Shown one piece after another: positions 17,504-26,877 of a DNA stretch of 40,022 nucleotides. The position numbers and the translations under genes are program-made. Within the stretch, counting starts at the first letter, position 1; every line of letters starts with the position of its first letter. Under the pieces are notes generated by a model. The model was not told where the DNA came from. It searched no databases and saw only the letters and a program-made list of their open reading frames with translations. Source of the DNA: JANQRV01 sp964533785 (GTDB lineage Bacteria > Bacteroidota > Bacteroidia > Chitinophagales > Saprospiraceae); NCBI GenBank assembly GCA_964533785.1, contig CAZHNG010000012.1, positions 1 to 40,022 of the forward strand. Reading direction: 5' to 3'.

Positions 17504-18175
17504 TCAAACAATTTTGCCATCCTCCATAGTAATGATCCGGTCCGTCTTATCCGCAAAATCCTGATCGTGCGTAACCACTAGTAAGGAGAGGTTTTCGCGG
17601 TCAGACAAATATTTGAAAATTTCAAAAACGTTTTCCGAATTCTTACTGTCGAGATTGCCGGTAGGTTCATCTCCCATGATAATGAGGGGATTATTAATAA
17701 GCGCACGCGCAATGGCTACCCGTTGTTTTTCGCCCCCCGATATTTGATTGGCTTTTTTGTGCGCCAGTGTTTCAATATCAAGCATTGCCAGTTTTGCCAA
17801 CGCATCTTCTCGTACCTGCGTATTATCTTTTTGTCCTAATTTCAAAGCGGGCAGCATCACATTTTCTATCACCGAGAATTCGGGCAGCAAATAGTGAAAC
17901 TGAAATACAAAGCCAATGTACTGATTCCGAATATCCGATAGTACCGAAGGAGGGTTATTGGTGATCAATTCCTCATTGAGAAATAATTCACCGGTATAAT
18001 CGGTATCCATGGTAGAAAGAATGTATAATAAGGTCGATTTCCCACAGCCTGATTTTCCCATTATAGAAACGAACTCACCTTTTTCTACCGCAAAACTGAT
18101 GTCTTTCAATACGTGAAAACGCACTGGCATCCTAAAATATTTATTGATGTTTTTCGCTTCTAAAATTTTGGGCAT
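17504..18175 (-). CDS. ABC transporter ATPase, LolD/MacB/DevA type
   Basis: A 223-residue cytoplasmic ATPase. Walker A GKSGCGKS lies at about 40-47, the signature is ISGGEKQRVAIARAL, Walker B LIIMGDEPTGNLDS, and the H-loop THD is present; this is the canonical form of the LolD/MacB/FtsE group. The ATG at 18175 (MPKILEAKNINKYF) fits the family start; the frame remains open upstream into the FtsX gene but that part has no family similarity. It is the last gene of the exporter operon, 76 bp after the permease. It should power the FtsX-type permease, which moves substrate mechanically from the periplasmic side rather than through a channel; this is family knowledge. Confidence 0.9.
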   Translation of the reverse strand: MPKILEAKNINKYFRMPVRFHVLKDISFAVEKGEFVSIMGKSGCGKSTLLYILSTMDTDYTGELFLNEELITNNPPSVLSDIRNQYIGFVFQFHYLLPEFSVIENVMLPALKLGQKDNTQVREDALAKLAMLDIETLAHKKANQISGGEKQRVAIARALINNPLIIMGDEPTGNLDSKNSENVFEIFKYLSDRENLSLLVVTHDQDFADKTDRIITMEDGKIV

Positions 18176-18251
18176 AGCGTTGAGGTTGAGGAATAAGAAA
18201 GAGCAACCCATTTTCTGGTATTTACAATCTGGTATTTTGAATTTCGATAAA

Positions 18252-19511
18252 TCACTGTCCCCGGATAATCTCGACCGGGTCGATTTTCTGCGCTCTGCGG
18301 GCGGGCAAATACCCGGCCATAAAGGTAGAAACCATCGCAAAAATAATCCCAATAATATAGTTGACGGGATCGTAATTGACCGGGAAAGTCGTAATGGTGG
18401 GTAAGGCTTGTGTTTCGAAAGGTGTATGGTCGATAAGAACGGAAAAGCCGTACCCCAGGGCTAGTCCTAAAATCCCGCCTGATAACCCGATGATGATGGC
18501 CTGGCAAATAAAGATGTTCTTTACATCAGTTCCTGAAAATCCCGTTGCTTTCAATATCGCAATATCGTTCATCTTTTCGTATATCAGCATGTTGAGGATA
18601 TTGTAAATACCAAATCCGGCAACGATGAGCAAGGTTACCGATACTGCATAAGTGATGATGTTCCGTACTGTAGTCCCCGTTTCAAACTGGGCGTTAGCAC
18701 TATCAATATCTACGGCAGTAAGGTCAAAAAGGAACCCTAGTTTTTGCGCTACCGGTACCGCTTCACTCACTTTTTTTAGTTTGACGTTAATATCGGTTAT
18801 GTAATTATTGGCTTCGCCCATTATTCTTTGAGCGGTCTCCAGGTTGGTATAACTTTGCACATCATCTACTTCTGCCAGTCCGCTTTGGTATAATCCGACT
18901 ATTTTTAAGGGAAAGGTCCCATTTTTTACCGTGGCAATCTGTACCCGGTCTCCTACCTGGAGGGATAATTTTTTCGCTACGCCAACTCCCATAATGATGC
19001 CGTTGGGATCCTTAGCCAATTCTTCCGCAGAACCTTCTATGATGTATGCTCCCAGGTTGTATTGTTCCGCCTCCGCTATAATATTCACCCCGTTGATCAA
19101 ACCATTCAATTCAATAGCACCTGAAACGTAGAATATTTGGGCTTTGATCTGCGGCGTAGCCCCTAAGACATAGGGTTGGTTGTTGAGATAGTTTAAAATA
19201 GCGAGACCATTGTGGATGCGTGCCTGAGCTTGTTTAGGCTTGAGCGAATGAACAATGTTGAAGGCGTTTTTAGTAGTTTGATAAAGGTCGATAGGTTGTT
19301 GCTCACTGATCTTTATTTCGTTGTAGAGATGTACGTGCGGCGTTCTGTCGAGAATCAGGCCGTCCAGTAAATTGTTGAGGCCGGTCATAAAACTGACCAG
19401 TGTGATGTAAGCGCCAATACCAAAGGTAACACCCAACGCTGCAATCGCCGTTTGTTTGAAACGGGACAACAAATGAACACTAGTAATATGCAACAAAAGG
19501 GATAGCGACAT
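18252..19511 (-). CDS. FtsX-type ABC permease of a DevC/MacB-like exporter
   Basis: A 419-residue permease with the classic layout: one N-terminal membrane helix (about 20-42, TAIAALGVTFGIGAYITLVSF cut short here as TAIAALGVTFG), a large periplasmic domain of MacB-core type (about 45-275), and three C-terminal helices (about 285-310, 330-360, 385-405). The last part has the FtsX words IYNILNMLIYEKMNDIAIL and LPARRAQKIDPVEIIRG. Its ATG overlaps the stop of the adaptor gene (TAATG), indicating translational coupling. With adaptor and ATPase it forms a three-part exporter; substrate is unknown. Fused MacB carries the ATPase in the same chain, whereas here it is separate, as in DevBCA. Confidence 0.9.
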   Translation of the reverse strand: MSLSLLLHITSVHLLSRFKQTAIAALGVTFGIGAYITLVSFMTGLNNLLDGLILDRTPHVHLYNEIKISEQQPIDLYQTTKNAFNIVHSLKPKQAQARIHNGLAILNYLNNQPYVLGATPQIKAQIFYVSGAIELNGLINGVNIIAEAEQYNLGAYIIEGSAEELAKDPNGIIMGVGVAKKLSLQVGDRVQIATVKNGTFPLKIVGLYQSGLAEVDDVQSYTNLETAQRIMGEANNYITDINVKLKKVSEAVPVAQKLGFLFDLTAVDIDSANAQFETGTTVRNIITYAVSVTLLIVAGFGIYNILNMLIYEKMNDIAILKATGFSGTDVKNIFICQAIIIGLSGGILGLALGYGFSVLIDHTPFETQALPTITTFPVNYDPVNYIIGIIFAMVSTFMAGYLPARRAQKIDPVEIIRGQ

Positions 19512-20593
19512 TAATTTGGGTTTAATATTTGAGTGCGTACATCAATTCCGGAAATGATCTCTACTTGATCCATGCTTTTTAATCCAGTTTGGACTTTAAT
19601 TTCTCCGGAAGCGGTAAGCACTTTATTACCGTCGGTCAAATAATTTAATGGGATGGTAAGGATACTGTCTTTTTGATTTATAATGACATTGGCTTCACCC
19701 GATAAGCCAGGGTAAAGCGGTTGAGGAGGATCAAAAAAAGCGGCCTCGATCCTAAAAGTTTGGGATCTTACATCCATATTGGGAAATATTTTTTGTACGC
19801 CCGCTTCAAATACCTTGCCCGGAAAAGCTTCTAAGGTAAGGATGACCTTTTGGCCCTTTTGTACGCGGGCAATATCGACTTCATCGACTTGCAAGGCGAT
19901 AACAAATTGATCCGCACTACCAACGGTGGCTAGGGGCTCCTGGATCGTTACCGCTTCTCCCTCATTTTTAAACAGTTCATACACCCGGCCGTCAATTTTA
20001 CTTTCAATCCAAAAGTCCTGGTTGGTCCTGGTACTGCTTTTGTATTGATTAGCAGCTAATTTGAGTTGACTATTCAGTTCTTTTTTAGTCCGGTCGTATT
20101 TATTTCTGAGGATCTCCAGGTTACGTTGAGCTAGTTGGTAATTCAGCTCTTTTTGATCAAGAGCACTGCGCGAGCCAATGTTTTGGTCCCAAAGTCTTTT
20201 TTGCCGGAAGTAATTAATAGAATCATTGGTGAGTTTTAATTCAGCAGCTAGGATTTCATCCTCTAATTCTTTTAATAGGGTGGCATTGCCTTCATAATTC
20301 GTTCTAGCTAAATCATAGTTTAACTCAGCGCGATTGATTTCCAGTTCTGAAAGATCATCCGAAAGTGCAAACAAGCGTTCTCCTTTTTTGATAAAGGCCC
20401 CTTCTTCTACGTATCGTTGCTCAACTATCCCGCTGACGGCAGCATGAACGGTATAAAACTCCTCAGGCTCGATCTGAGCGGAAGCATATACCGACTCGGT
20501 CAAAGAAGTAACAGCCGGAGTGATATAATTTTTTTCAGTTTGACAGGAAGTGATTAGAATGATTATGAAAAAACCATAAATGGGATGTTTCAT
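19511..20593 (-). CDS. HlyD/DevB-type periplasmic adaptor lipoprotein
   Basis: A 360-residue membrane-fusion protein. The start MKHPIYGFFIIILITSC is a lipoprotein signal with Cys17 as the lipidated residue. A barrel-sandwich (lipoyl-like) domain surrounds a long coiled-coil hairpin (about 100-195, rich in Leu, Glu, Asn and Arg). A beta-barrel domain follows (QKVILTLEAFPGKVFEAGV). Such adaptors link an inner-membrane transporter to an outer-membrane duct. No TolC-like gene is in the window, so a duct elsewhere would be used. It overlaps the upstream DUF4783-like gene by ATGA and the downstream permease by one base, so all three are clearly co-transcribed. Confidence 0.88.
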   Translation of the reverse strand: MKHPIYGFFIIILITSCQTEKNYITPAVTSLTESVYASAQIEPEEFYTVHAAVSGIVEQRYVEEGAFIKKGERLFALSDDLSELEINRAELNYDLARTNYEGNATLLKELEDEILAAELKLTNDSINYFRQKRLWDQNIGSRSALDQKELNYQLAQRNLEILRNKYDRTKKELNSQLKLAANQYKSSTRTNQDFWIESKIDGRVYELFKNEGEAVTIQEPLATVGSADQFVIALQVDEVDIARVQKGQKVILTLEAFPGKVFEAGVQKIFPNMDVRSQTFRIEAAFFDPPQPLYPGLSGEANVIINQKDSILTIPLNYLTDGNKVLTASGEIKVQTGLKSMDQVEIISGIDVRTQILNPN

Positions 20594-21000
20594 TTATAAC
20601 TTAATCGCTTTGGTTCTTCAAATTCTAGTTCTACTATTTTATCGCGATCGATTAGCAGCCTTACCCGGAAAATAGCAGCATCGGTTCTCAATTCTCCTAT
20701 AATAAAAACGCCTTTTTTGTTTTTTGATTCGCCGCGGTGAATTTCGGTAAATTTTTCCGGCTTATTCTGGGCGAAAAAATCTTCCAGGGCCTTTTGAGTT
20801 TCCACTTCATTAAAAATATAATGTTCCTCGCCAATAATCAATTCGATTTCCTCGTCAAAAAAGCTTTTTAACGTTTCTACATCCCCCTTCTCCAAAGCAG
20901 CCGTAATGGCTTCGTGAGGATCCTGATAAGTTATAAACAGGGCTGCAATACTGGTAATACCAATGAACAACAACAAAATAATGCCATAGATCAACTTCAT
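20590..21000 (-). CDS. DUF4783-like (NTF2-fold) exported protein
   Basis: A 136-residue protein with an N-terminal hydrophobic segment (MKLIYGIILLLFIGITSIAA) followed by an alpha+beta domain. The order 'AITAALEKGDVETLKSFF', then 'EIELIIGEEHY', then 'ALEDFFAQNKPEKFTEIHRG' and a beta-rich end (GVFIIGEL...FRVRLLIDRDKIVELEFE) matches my recollection of DUF4783, a Bacteroidota group with an NTF2-like cone fold. No catalytic role is known for that group. It heads the exporter operon and overlaps the adaptor gene by four bases, so it may be a substrate-binding or assembly accessory; that is inference. The divergent gap to the next gene is about 200 bp. Confidence 0.7.
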   Translation of the reverse strand: MKLIYGIILLLFIGITSIAALFITYQDPHEAITAALEKGDVETLKSFFDEEIELIIGEEHYIFNEVETQKALEDFFAQNKPEKFTEIHRGESKNKKGVFIIGELRTDAAIFRVRLLIDRDKIVELEFEEPKRLSYK

Positions 21001-21200
21001 TTTCAGTATGTTTTATTTGTTCAAAGTTCCCGTGAATGTAAAAGCTTGGAGGTAACATTTGTCATGATATCGATTTGATATTTATCACTACGGTAGATTG
21101 TGGTTTTGGTTAATTTGTATATAAAGCGCGAGAAGTAAAGAGCTACTTTTCGTCTTAATTGTAGTTATTGAAAGACAATCAAATAAAACCAATCATCACC

Positions 21201-21644
21201 ATGAGTGCTCAATCAAACTTTAACAGTTCTCCAAACCTCAATCCCGCCGTTGTAAGACCGATCAATATGAAATTGGAGAGTGCCGCAATTCGTTCCGGAT
21301 TTAAAAAATTTGCCCTGGATCGTATGGTTGCCTGGGAAAATGATCTTGAAAAATGGACCAAAGAGGCTTCGTTATACAAAAAGCTAATGGAATTGGCAGG
21401 AAAAACCGAAAAAAGTATCAACGGAGAAGTGAGTACTTATTTTCAATTGAGCCAATTGATGGATACGGCAATCCCCAATTTGCGACAAGCCTTGAAATTG
21501 TTGAAAAAGGAGAATGCGGAACTGGAAATAGACGAATTACGCGATATTCAACTACAATACGACAAGGTTAAAAGTCAATTCGGAGTGCTGAAATTTACAG
21601 TACTAGGACTTTTGGTCGATACTTACCCCGTAAGACTTTTCTAA
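21201..21644 (+). CDS. Helical cytoplasmic protein, unknown function
   Basis: A 147-residue protein beginning MSAQSNFNSSPNLNP, with no signal peptide or membrane segment. After a polar N-terminus it is predicted almost wholly helical, with charged, Leu-rich stretches (WENDLEKWTKEASLYKKLME; LRQALKLLKKENAELEIDEL) that suggest a coiled coil or helical bundle. I do not recognise the family. The ATG at 21201 is chosen over an upstream in-frame TTG. It stands alone: divergent from the exporter operon and separated by 235 bp from the TonB receptor gene, whose likely promoter lies in between. Confidence 0.65.
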   Translation: MSAQSNFNSSPNLNPAVVRPINMKLESAAIRSGFKKFALDRMVAWENDLEKWTKEASLYKKLMELAGKTEKSINGEVSTYFQLSQLMDTAIPNLRQALKLLKKENAELEIDELRDIQLQYDKVKSQFGVLKFTVLGLLVDTYPVRLF

Positions 21645-21692
21645 TAAATAAGTTTAACCTCTTAACATTTTTTTAGAATTAGAGAATTGTGT

Positions 21693-21700
21693 TACATTTG
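21693..21700 (+). promoter_or_regulatory. Bacteroidota -7 element TACATTTG ahead of the TonB receptor
   Basis: TACATTTG is a full match to TAnnTTTG, the -7 consensus of this phylum, with a T-rich tract about 20 bases upstream in place of a clear -33 TTG. Transcription from here would give a leader of about 170 nt before the ATG at 21880. That leader holds a small dyad (GCTTGC/GCAAGC near 21763-21789). Confidence 0.4.
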
Positions 21701-21879
21701 TCCATTGCTCATCTCGACAAGGTAAGGCTTATTAAACGGACAGATGTTGATCACTAATAGTTGGCTTGCTATCCAAATACTTGGCAAGCAGTAAAATCCT
21801 ATTTCGCTGCTGTGCCAGCCGGTCAAAGTGATCTTTCTTCTGACCCTTTTTCAATTCATTTTCCCTAATTCAGTTTTGC

Positions 21880-24800
21880 ATGAAAAATACTTTTATTAAA
21901 GCATGCCTTTTGATCGGCCTATTAATTATTTCTGGATGGTCATTATTTGGGCAAGGATCTACTTCCTCAAGGATTACCGGTCAGGTGTTTTCAGGAGCGG
22001 AAGAATTGATTGGCGCTACCGTTATTGCGGTCCACGAACCCACAGGATCAAGATATGGAACAGCTACCAATTCCGCCGGTTTGTTTACGCTCAACAATCT
22101 AAATGTAGGAGGCCCTTATACGATCACCGTTTCTTATACGGGATTTGAAACGGTAGAATTAAAAAACATTTCTCTCGCTTTGGGGCAAACAGCCACCTAT
22201 AATATCGAAATGAAGGAATCGGCTCAGTTGATCGATGAGATCGTCGTCACGGCCGGCGGCCTTTTCGATGGTAACCGGACCGGATCAGAAACAAAAGTGA
22301 CGGAAGAAGCGATCACTAATATACCAACGACCGACCGTGGATTGAGAGATTACTTGCGGTTGACCCCACAAGCGAACGTTAGCAATAACGGAGCAGTGAA
22401 CAGCGGTGGCATTTCTTTTACGGGAGTGAACAATCGTTTCAACGCTATTTTCATCGACGGCGCAGTCAACAATGACGTTTTTGGTTTAGCCAATTCCGGC
22501 ACCAACGGCGGGCAAGCCGGTATCTCGCCGATCAGCCCTGACGCCCTGGAAGAAATACAAGTCGTACTGGCGCCTTACGATGTTACCCTTGGCGGTTTTG
22601 CGGGGGGAGGTATCAATGCGGTTACGCGCAGTGGAACCAACGAGTTTATCGGTTCCGCCTATTATTTTTTCAGGAACGAGCAGCTAGCTGGAAAAACGCC
22701 AACGAATAACCCGGAAGCCGAACGTACCCGCCTGGCTCCATTTACGGCAAGGACTTTTGGTGCACGTCTCGGCGGACCAATTGTGGAGAATAAGTTGTTT
22801 TTCTTTGCCAATGTGGAAATCCAAAGGGATGAATTGCCGCGACCTTTCATTGCCTCTGATTATATTGGAGACGCAACGGTCAATGATTTAGAGGCTATCC
22901 GGCAAAAATTACTGGATGATTTTGGCTATGACCCCGGAGGATACGAAAACAATCCGCAAACTACTGACGGAGAGAAGTTCCTGGCTAAACTCGATTGGAA
23001 TATCAATGAAAACCATAAGCTATCTTTTCGGCATAGCTACACTAAAGGAACAACGGAAATCCACCCTGCGCCAAGCAGTACGGAAGTGGTATTTGGAAAT
23101 GTCGGTTATATTTTTCCTTCCACCACCAATTCAACCGCACTGGAGTTGAAAAGTATATTTGGGCAAAAAACTTCAAACAATCTGATCCTGGGTTTAACTA
23201 CTGTCAGAGATGAAAGAGATATCTTGGGAGATCCATTCCCGCAGATCATCATGCCGGACGGCAATGCGCAGGTAGTCGTAGGAACGGATAATTTCTCTTA
23301 TTCCAATGTGGTTAACCAGGATGTATTTACCCTGACCAACAATTTCAATTATTACAAAGGCATTCATTCCTGGACCTTCGGTACCCATAATGAATTTTTT
23401 ACCATTGAAAATTTGTTTACAATTTTTTCTACCCCGCGCTACGAATACTTCTTCAACGGCGTCAATCGCTTTCTGGCGGGAGAAAATGCAGATTTATTAC
23501 TATTTGGTCACGAACAACTGGCGCCTGGGCAGTCCAGAATCCGCCTTGCTGATGAGGCCTCCAACTTAGGACCTACCTTCAACGCTTTGCAAATGGCGTT
23601 TTACGCCCAGGATGAAATACAGTTTTCCAAAGATTTCAAATTGACTGCTGGTTTACGATTAGATATTCCCATCTTTTTGGAAGATCCCCCCTTGAACAAC
23701 CAGCAATTTAACGAGAATACCGTTCCATTAATTGGAGCGTTCTACGACCTGAAAGGAGCCCGGGCGAGTAATACGCCCAATACTCAGTTATTGCTTAGTC
23801 CTCGCATTGGATTCAACTGGGATGTAAGTGGTAACCGTTCGACCCAGCTTCGGGGCGGCGCCGGTATTTTTACCAGCAGGGTACCCTGGGTTTGGCCGGG
23901 CGGTATGTATATTCGTAACGGTCTGAACAGTGCTTTCAACGTAAGGGTCGGTGTTGGTGAGCAGGAAATTTACGGTGATCCGGAACAGTGGATTGACAAT
24001 TTAACCTCCAGCGCCAGTCCGACGGGAGATGTTGACCTGTTTACCGAAGACTTTAAATATCCGCAAATTTTCCGTTCCAGCCTCGCATTGGATAAAAAAC
24101 TGCCCTGGGATCTCAGTGGTAGTGTGGAACTAACCTATACCAAAACCTTAAATAATATCGACGTAAAAAATGTTAACGTCAAGCCGAGTAAAGCTAATTT
24201 TTCCGGTGCGGACGACCGACCAATGGTAGATTTTAGTGATCCGGTAGATCCCACTTATACGAACATTACATTGGTTGATAATACCAATAAAGGCTATACT
24301 TTTAACGTAAGTGCCCAATTGAGTAAGAGCTTCTCGCCAGACCTAATCGCCTCTTTAGCTTATTCCTTTACGCGGGCGGACGCTTTATTTGACGGCTCTG
24401 GATTTATCAACAATACCAACTGGTTAAATGTACTTAGTGTTCAGGGCAATAATAACCCTATGGTTGCCCGGTCCGTATTTGATGCCGCTTCCAGATTAAC
24501 TGCTTTTCTGTCGTATAAGGCAAACTATTCCAAAGTTGCGAATACGACCTTTTCTCTTTTTCTAACTGCTCAGTCGGGTAGCCCTTACACCTACGTTTAC
24601 AATAATCCAATTTCTGATGTTTCACAGAGTTTGGATATCAATGATATGATTTACGTACCCGCTAGTCAAAGCGAAATAAATTTAGTAGATCTGACGGATG
24701 GTAGCGGTAATGTTATTGCTACTGCCGCCGAGCAATGGGCTGCACTTGACGCCTTCATTGAAAGAGATGACTATTTGAGTGAAAGGAGAGGCGATTACGT

Positions 24801-25128
24801 AGAGCCCAATCAAATTCGCACCCCCTTCGAAGCGGTTTTGGATTTTAAGATCATTCAGGAATTCAAACTCACTACCGCTAACGGCAAAGATCATCGTTTT
24901 CAGGTGTCCCTTGACATCTTTAACTTCACCAACTGGCTCAACAAAGACTGGGGAAGACGGTATTTTGTGCCGGATAATAGATTCCCCTTAATTACCGCCA
25001 ATTTGAATGATCAGGATGTACCGGAATTCAACTTTACCGATCCCGGTGATCCTTATAATATTGTACAATCAGGAACCTACAGTGCTCGTTGGTCCGGGCA
25101 ATTTGGTTTGCGGTATTTGTTTGATTGA
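21880..25128 (+). CDS. TonB-dependent outer-membrane receptor with carboxypeptidase-regulatory-like domain (Oar-like)
   Basis: A 1082-residue outer-membrane protein. A signal peptide (MKNTFIKACLLIGLLIISG, cleavage near SLFGQG) is followed by a CarboxypepD-reg-like beta-sandwich (about 30-115, ITGQVFSGAEELIGATV...YTITVSYTGFETVE), a plug domain (about 120-255, IDEIVVTAGG; GGINAVTRSGTNEF) and a large barrel of beta strands with aromatic ends, closing with FGLRYLFD. Such receptors import large or scarce substrates with TonB energy. The Oar-like form has no SusD partner, and none is adjacent. The substrate is unknown. The gene is preceded by its own promoter element and followed by an 18-bp stem, so it appears monocistronic. 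Confidence 0.9.
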   Translation: MKNTFIKACLLIGLLIISGWSLFGQGSTSSRITGQVFSGAEELIGATVIAVHEPTGSRYGTATNSAGLFTLNNLNVGGPYTITVSYTGFETVELKNISLALGQTATYNIEMKESAQLIDEIVVTAGGLFDGNRTGSETKVTEEAITNIPTTDRGLRDYLRLTPQANVSNNGAVNSGGISFTGVNNRFNAIFIDGAVNNDVFGLANSGTNGGQAGISPISPDALEEIQVVLAPYDVTLGGFAGGGINAVTRSGTNEFIGSAYYFFRNEQLAGKTPTNNPEAERTRLAPFTARTFGARLGGPIVENKLFFFANVEIQRDELPRPFIASDYIGDATVNDLEAIRQKLLDDFGYDPGGYENNPQTTDGEKFLAKLDWNINENHKLSFRHSYTKGTTEIHPAPSSTEVVFGNVGYIFPSTTNSTALELKSIFGQKTSNNLILGLTTVRDERDILGDPFPQIIMPDGNAQVVVGTDNFSYSNVVNQDVFTLTNNFNYYKGIHSWTFGTHNEFFTIENLFTIFSTPRYEYFFNGVNRFLAGENADLLLFGHEQLAPGQSRIRLADEASNLGPTFNALQMAFYAQDEIQFSKDFKLTAGLRLDIPIFLEDPPLNNQQFNENTVPLIGAFYDLKGARASNTPNTQLLLSPRIGFNWDVSGNRSTQLRGGAGIFTSRVPWVWPGGMYIRNGLNSAFNVRVGVGEQEIYGDPEQWIDNLTSSASPTGDVDLFTEDFKYPQIFRSSLALDKKLPWDLSGSVELTYTKTLNNIDVKNVNVKPSKANFSGADDRPMVDFSDPVDPTYTNITLVDNTNKGYTFNVSAQLSKSFSPDLIASLAYSFTRADALFDGSGFINNTNWLNVLSVQGNNNPMVARSVFDAASRLTAFLSYKANYSKVANTTFSLFLTAQSGSPYTYVYNNPISDVSQSLDINDMIYVPASQSEINLVDLTDGSGNVIATAAEQWAALDAFIERDDYLSERRGDYVEPNQIRTPFEAVLDFKIIQEFKLTTANGKDHRFQVSLDIFNFTNWLNKDWGRRYFVPDNRFPLITANLNDQDVPEFNFTDPGDPYNIVQSGTYSARWSGQFGLRYLFD

Positions 25129-25236
25129 TGTTTAGATACGGGATACTAGCTGTACTGCTTGGTAAACTTGGGGTCAGAGGCTTTTGCTCACCGCAAAGGC
25201 CAAGAAGAACCGCTAAGCAAAAGACACTTTGCGATT

Positions 25237-25295
25237 CTTCGCGTTCTTAGCGGTGATTGAAATTGCTTCCAAGTATAGAGGTCAATACAGCTAGA
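25237..25295. repeat. 59-bp dispersed repeat, copy B
   Basis: Aligns without gaps to 11811-11869. Just upstream, ACCGCTAAG (25209-25217) pairs with CTTAGCGGT (25246-25254) and TCACCGC (25188-25194) with GCGGTGA (25250-25256), so this copy overlaps a fold-back region, as a similar dyad does near copy A. Confidence 0.75.
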
Positions 25296-25305
25296 TATTA
25301 TACCG

Positions 25306-25354
25306 GAGAATAGGACATCCTGAATGAAGCCAATTGTCAGGGTGTTCTATTCTC
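25306..25354. terminator. Bidirectional terminator-like hairpin between TonB receptor and NCS2 permease
   Basis: GAGAATAGGACATCCTGA (25306-25323) pairs with TCAGGGTGTTCTATTCTC (25337-25354) through 18 pairs, two of them G-U or mismatched, with a 13-base loop. It lies between two convergent genes. Confidence 0.6.
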
Positions 25355-25377
25355 ATTTCTAATTACCTTACTCAACC

Positions 25378-26778
25378 TTAAATCACCACATACCGCAACA
25401 GGAACAGAGCCACCAAAAAATACAAAACAGGATGGATCTGTTTTCCTTTTCCCAAGACCAGTTGAATGATCACGTAAAACAATAAGCCAAAAGCAATCCC
25501 ATTGGCAATACTATAGGTAAAGGGCATGATGATAATGGTTAGAATAGCAGGAATGGTGGATGCCAAAGTAGACAGGTCAATATCCCGGACGGTATCGATC
25601 ATTAAAATGCCAACCATAACCAACACCGGTGCGGTAGCTGCGGCGGGGACCATTCCGGCGAAAGGAGCCAAAAATATACTGGCCAGGAAAAGAGTGCCGG
25701 TAACCATCGCCGTAAGTCCGGTGCGACCACCTTCTACCACCCCGGAACTACTTTCTATGTAGGTGGTTACGGAAGAGGTGCCCAACAAGGATCCTACCGT
25801 GGTAGCCGTGGCGTCGGCAAAGAGAGCTCTGCTCATGCGGGGTAGATTTCCCGTTTTATCCAGCAGATTACCTTTGGCAGCAGTGCCCAATAAAGTACCC
25901 ATGGTATCTAGCAGATCAACTAAGGTGAAACTTACGATCACCATTAACACGGTCAATATGGCTCCTACAGGGGATTGCCCCTCCGGTATAGCAAAGAGTC
26001 CGGGAATATCTAATTGAAAAGCAGTAGCTGCCAATGATATTTGACCGATATCGTAGGATTGTGGCAACGATGTTACCCCCACAGGTATGCCGATAAGCGT
26101 TGTCACCAAAATGGACCAGATCATTGCCCCGCGTACTTTCCGTACCATCAACACGGCAAGCAAAATAAAACTGACCCCGCTTAACCAGACGGATGGGGCG
26201 GCGAGATCACCAAATTCGATGATTTGAGAGGGAGCGGAAGTGATATCCTTGATGAGTGTTTCTTTTTCCAGGTTTTCGGCATTCAGGATGATGTCGATGA
26301 TAGGCCCTTGGTTGACATCGATCAAACCGGCATTATTTAACCCAATGAGCGCAATAAATAAACCAATACCCGGGGCAATGGCCAGTTTTAAATTGCGGGG
26401 AATAGCTTTAATGATCATTTCCCGTAAGCCGGTTATCGTTAAGAAAAGGAACAATAATCCCGAAAGAAAAACGATGGCTAAACCCTGTTGCCAGGAATAC
26501 CCCATACCGATCACAACTGTATAGGTAAAAAAGGCATTCAGTCCCATACCGGGAGCCTGAGCGAAAGGATAATTAGCCAGCAGGCCTATTAAAAAAGTAC
26601 CCAAAGCTGCCGCTAAACAAGTGGCTACAAAAACCGATTCATTGTTCATTCCCGTTTGGGATAGGATTGCCGGATTGACAAATATGATGTAGGACATGGT
26701 AAGGAAGGTCGTCAATCCCGCAACCGATTCTGTTGACAGATTGGTGTGGTTTTCTTTTAGCTTGAAAAAATTGTTCAT
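25378..26778 (-). CDS. NCS2-type purine base permease (AzgA/PbuG-like)
   Basis: A 466-residue inner-membrane transporter with 12-14 hydrophobic segments. Family words are clear: LTTFLTMSYIIFVNPAILS at the N-terminus, APGMGLNAFFTY near 82-95, AIAPGIGLFIALIGLNNAG near 134-152, and TLLGTAAKGNLLD followed by TSSVTTYIESSSGVVEGGRTGL cut as SSVTTYIESSSGV. This is the AzgA group, which takes up adenine, guanine or hypoxanthine with protons. It is divergent, by 139 bp, from the adenosine deaminase and NUP genes, so the cluster is probably co-regulated and the permease would bring in the bases made outside the cytoplasm. Confidence 0.9.
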   Translation of the reverse strand: MNNFFKLKENHTNLSTESVAGLTTFLTMSYIIFVNPAILSQTGMNNESVFVATCLAAALGTFLIGLLANYPFAQAPGMGLNAFFTYTVVIGMGYSWQQGLAIVFLSGLLFLFLTITGLREMIIKAIPRNLKLAIAPGIGLFIALIGLNNAGLIDVNQGPIIDIILNAENLEKETLIKDITSAPSQIIEFGDLAAPSVWLSGVSFILLAVLMVRKVRGAMIWSILVTTLIGIPVGVTSLPQSYDIGQISLAATAFQLDIPGLFAIPEGQSPVGAILTVLMVIVSFTLVDLLDTMGTLLGTAAKGNLLDKTGNLPRMSRALFADATATTVGSLLGTSSVTTYIESSSGVVEGGRTGLTAMVTGTLFLASIFLAPFAGMVPAAATAPVLVMVGILMIDTVRDIDLSTLASTIPAILTIIIMPFTYSIANGIAFGLLFYVIIQLVLGKGKQIHPVLYFLVALFLLRYVVI

Positions 26779-26850
26779 TTTAAAATATCGAAATGTGGAT
26801 TAGTTTTGCGAAAAAATGGAGGAGTAAAGGTGAAAAAAAATTTGGAACCA

Positions 26851-26877
26851 TTAATTCGATCGGTCAATTAATCGATC
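26851..26877. promoter_or_regulatory. Direct repeat in the divergent purine-cluster promoter
   Basis: TTAATTCGATC (26851-26861) and TTAATCGATC (26868-26877) recur within 27 bases in the middle of the divergent gap, each followed by a GGTC- or ACCGG-like word. It is a plausible operator for joint control of the permease and the nucleoside enzymes. Confidence 0.35.

Noticed and set aside
18176..18352. N-terminal extension of the LolD-like ATPase
   Set aside because: The extra 59 residues overlap the FtsX coding region and do not resemble any ABC ATPase N-terminus; ATG at 18175 fits the family.
21701..21879. Cobalamin riboswitch ahead of the TonB receptor
   Set aside because: I see no B12-box (GCCACTG-like) or the conserved pairing pattern; only a small dyad is present.
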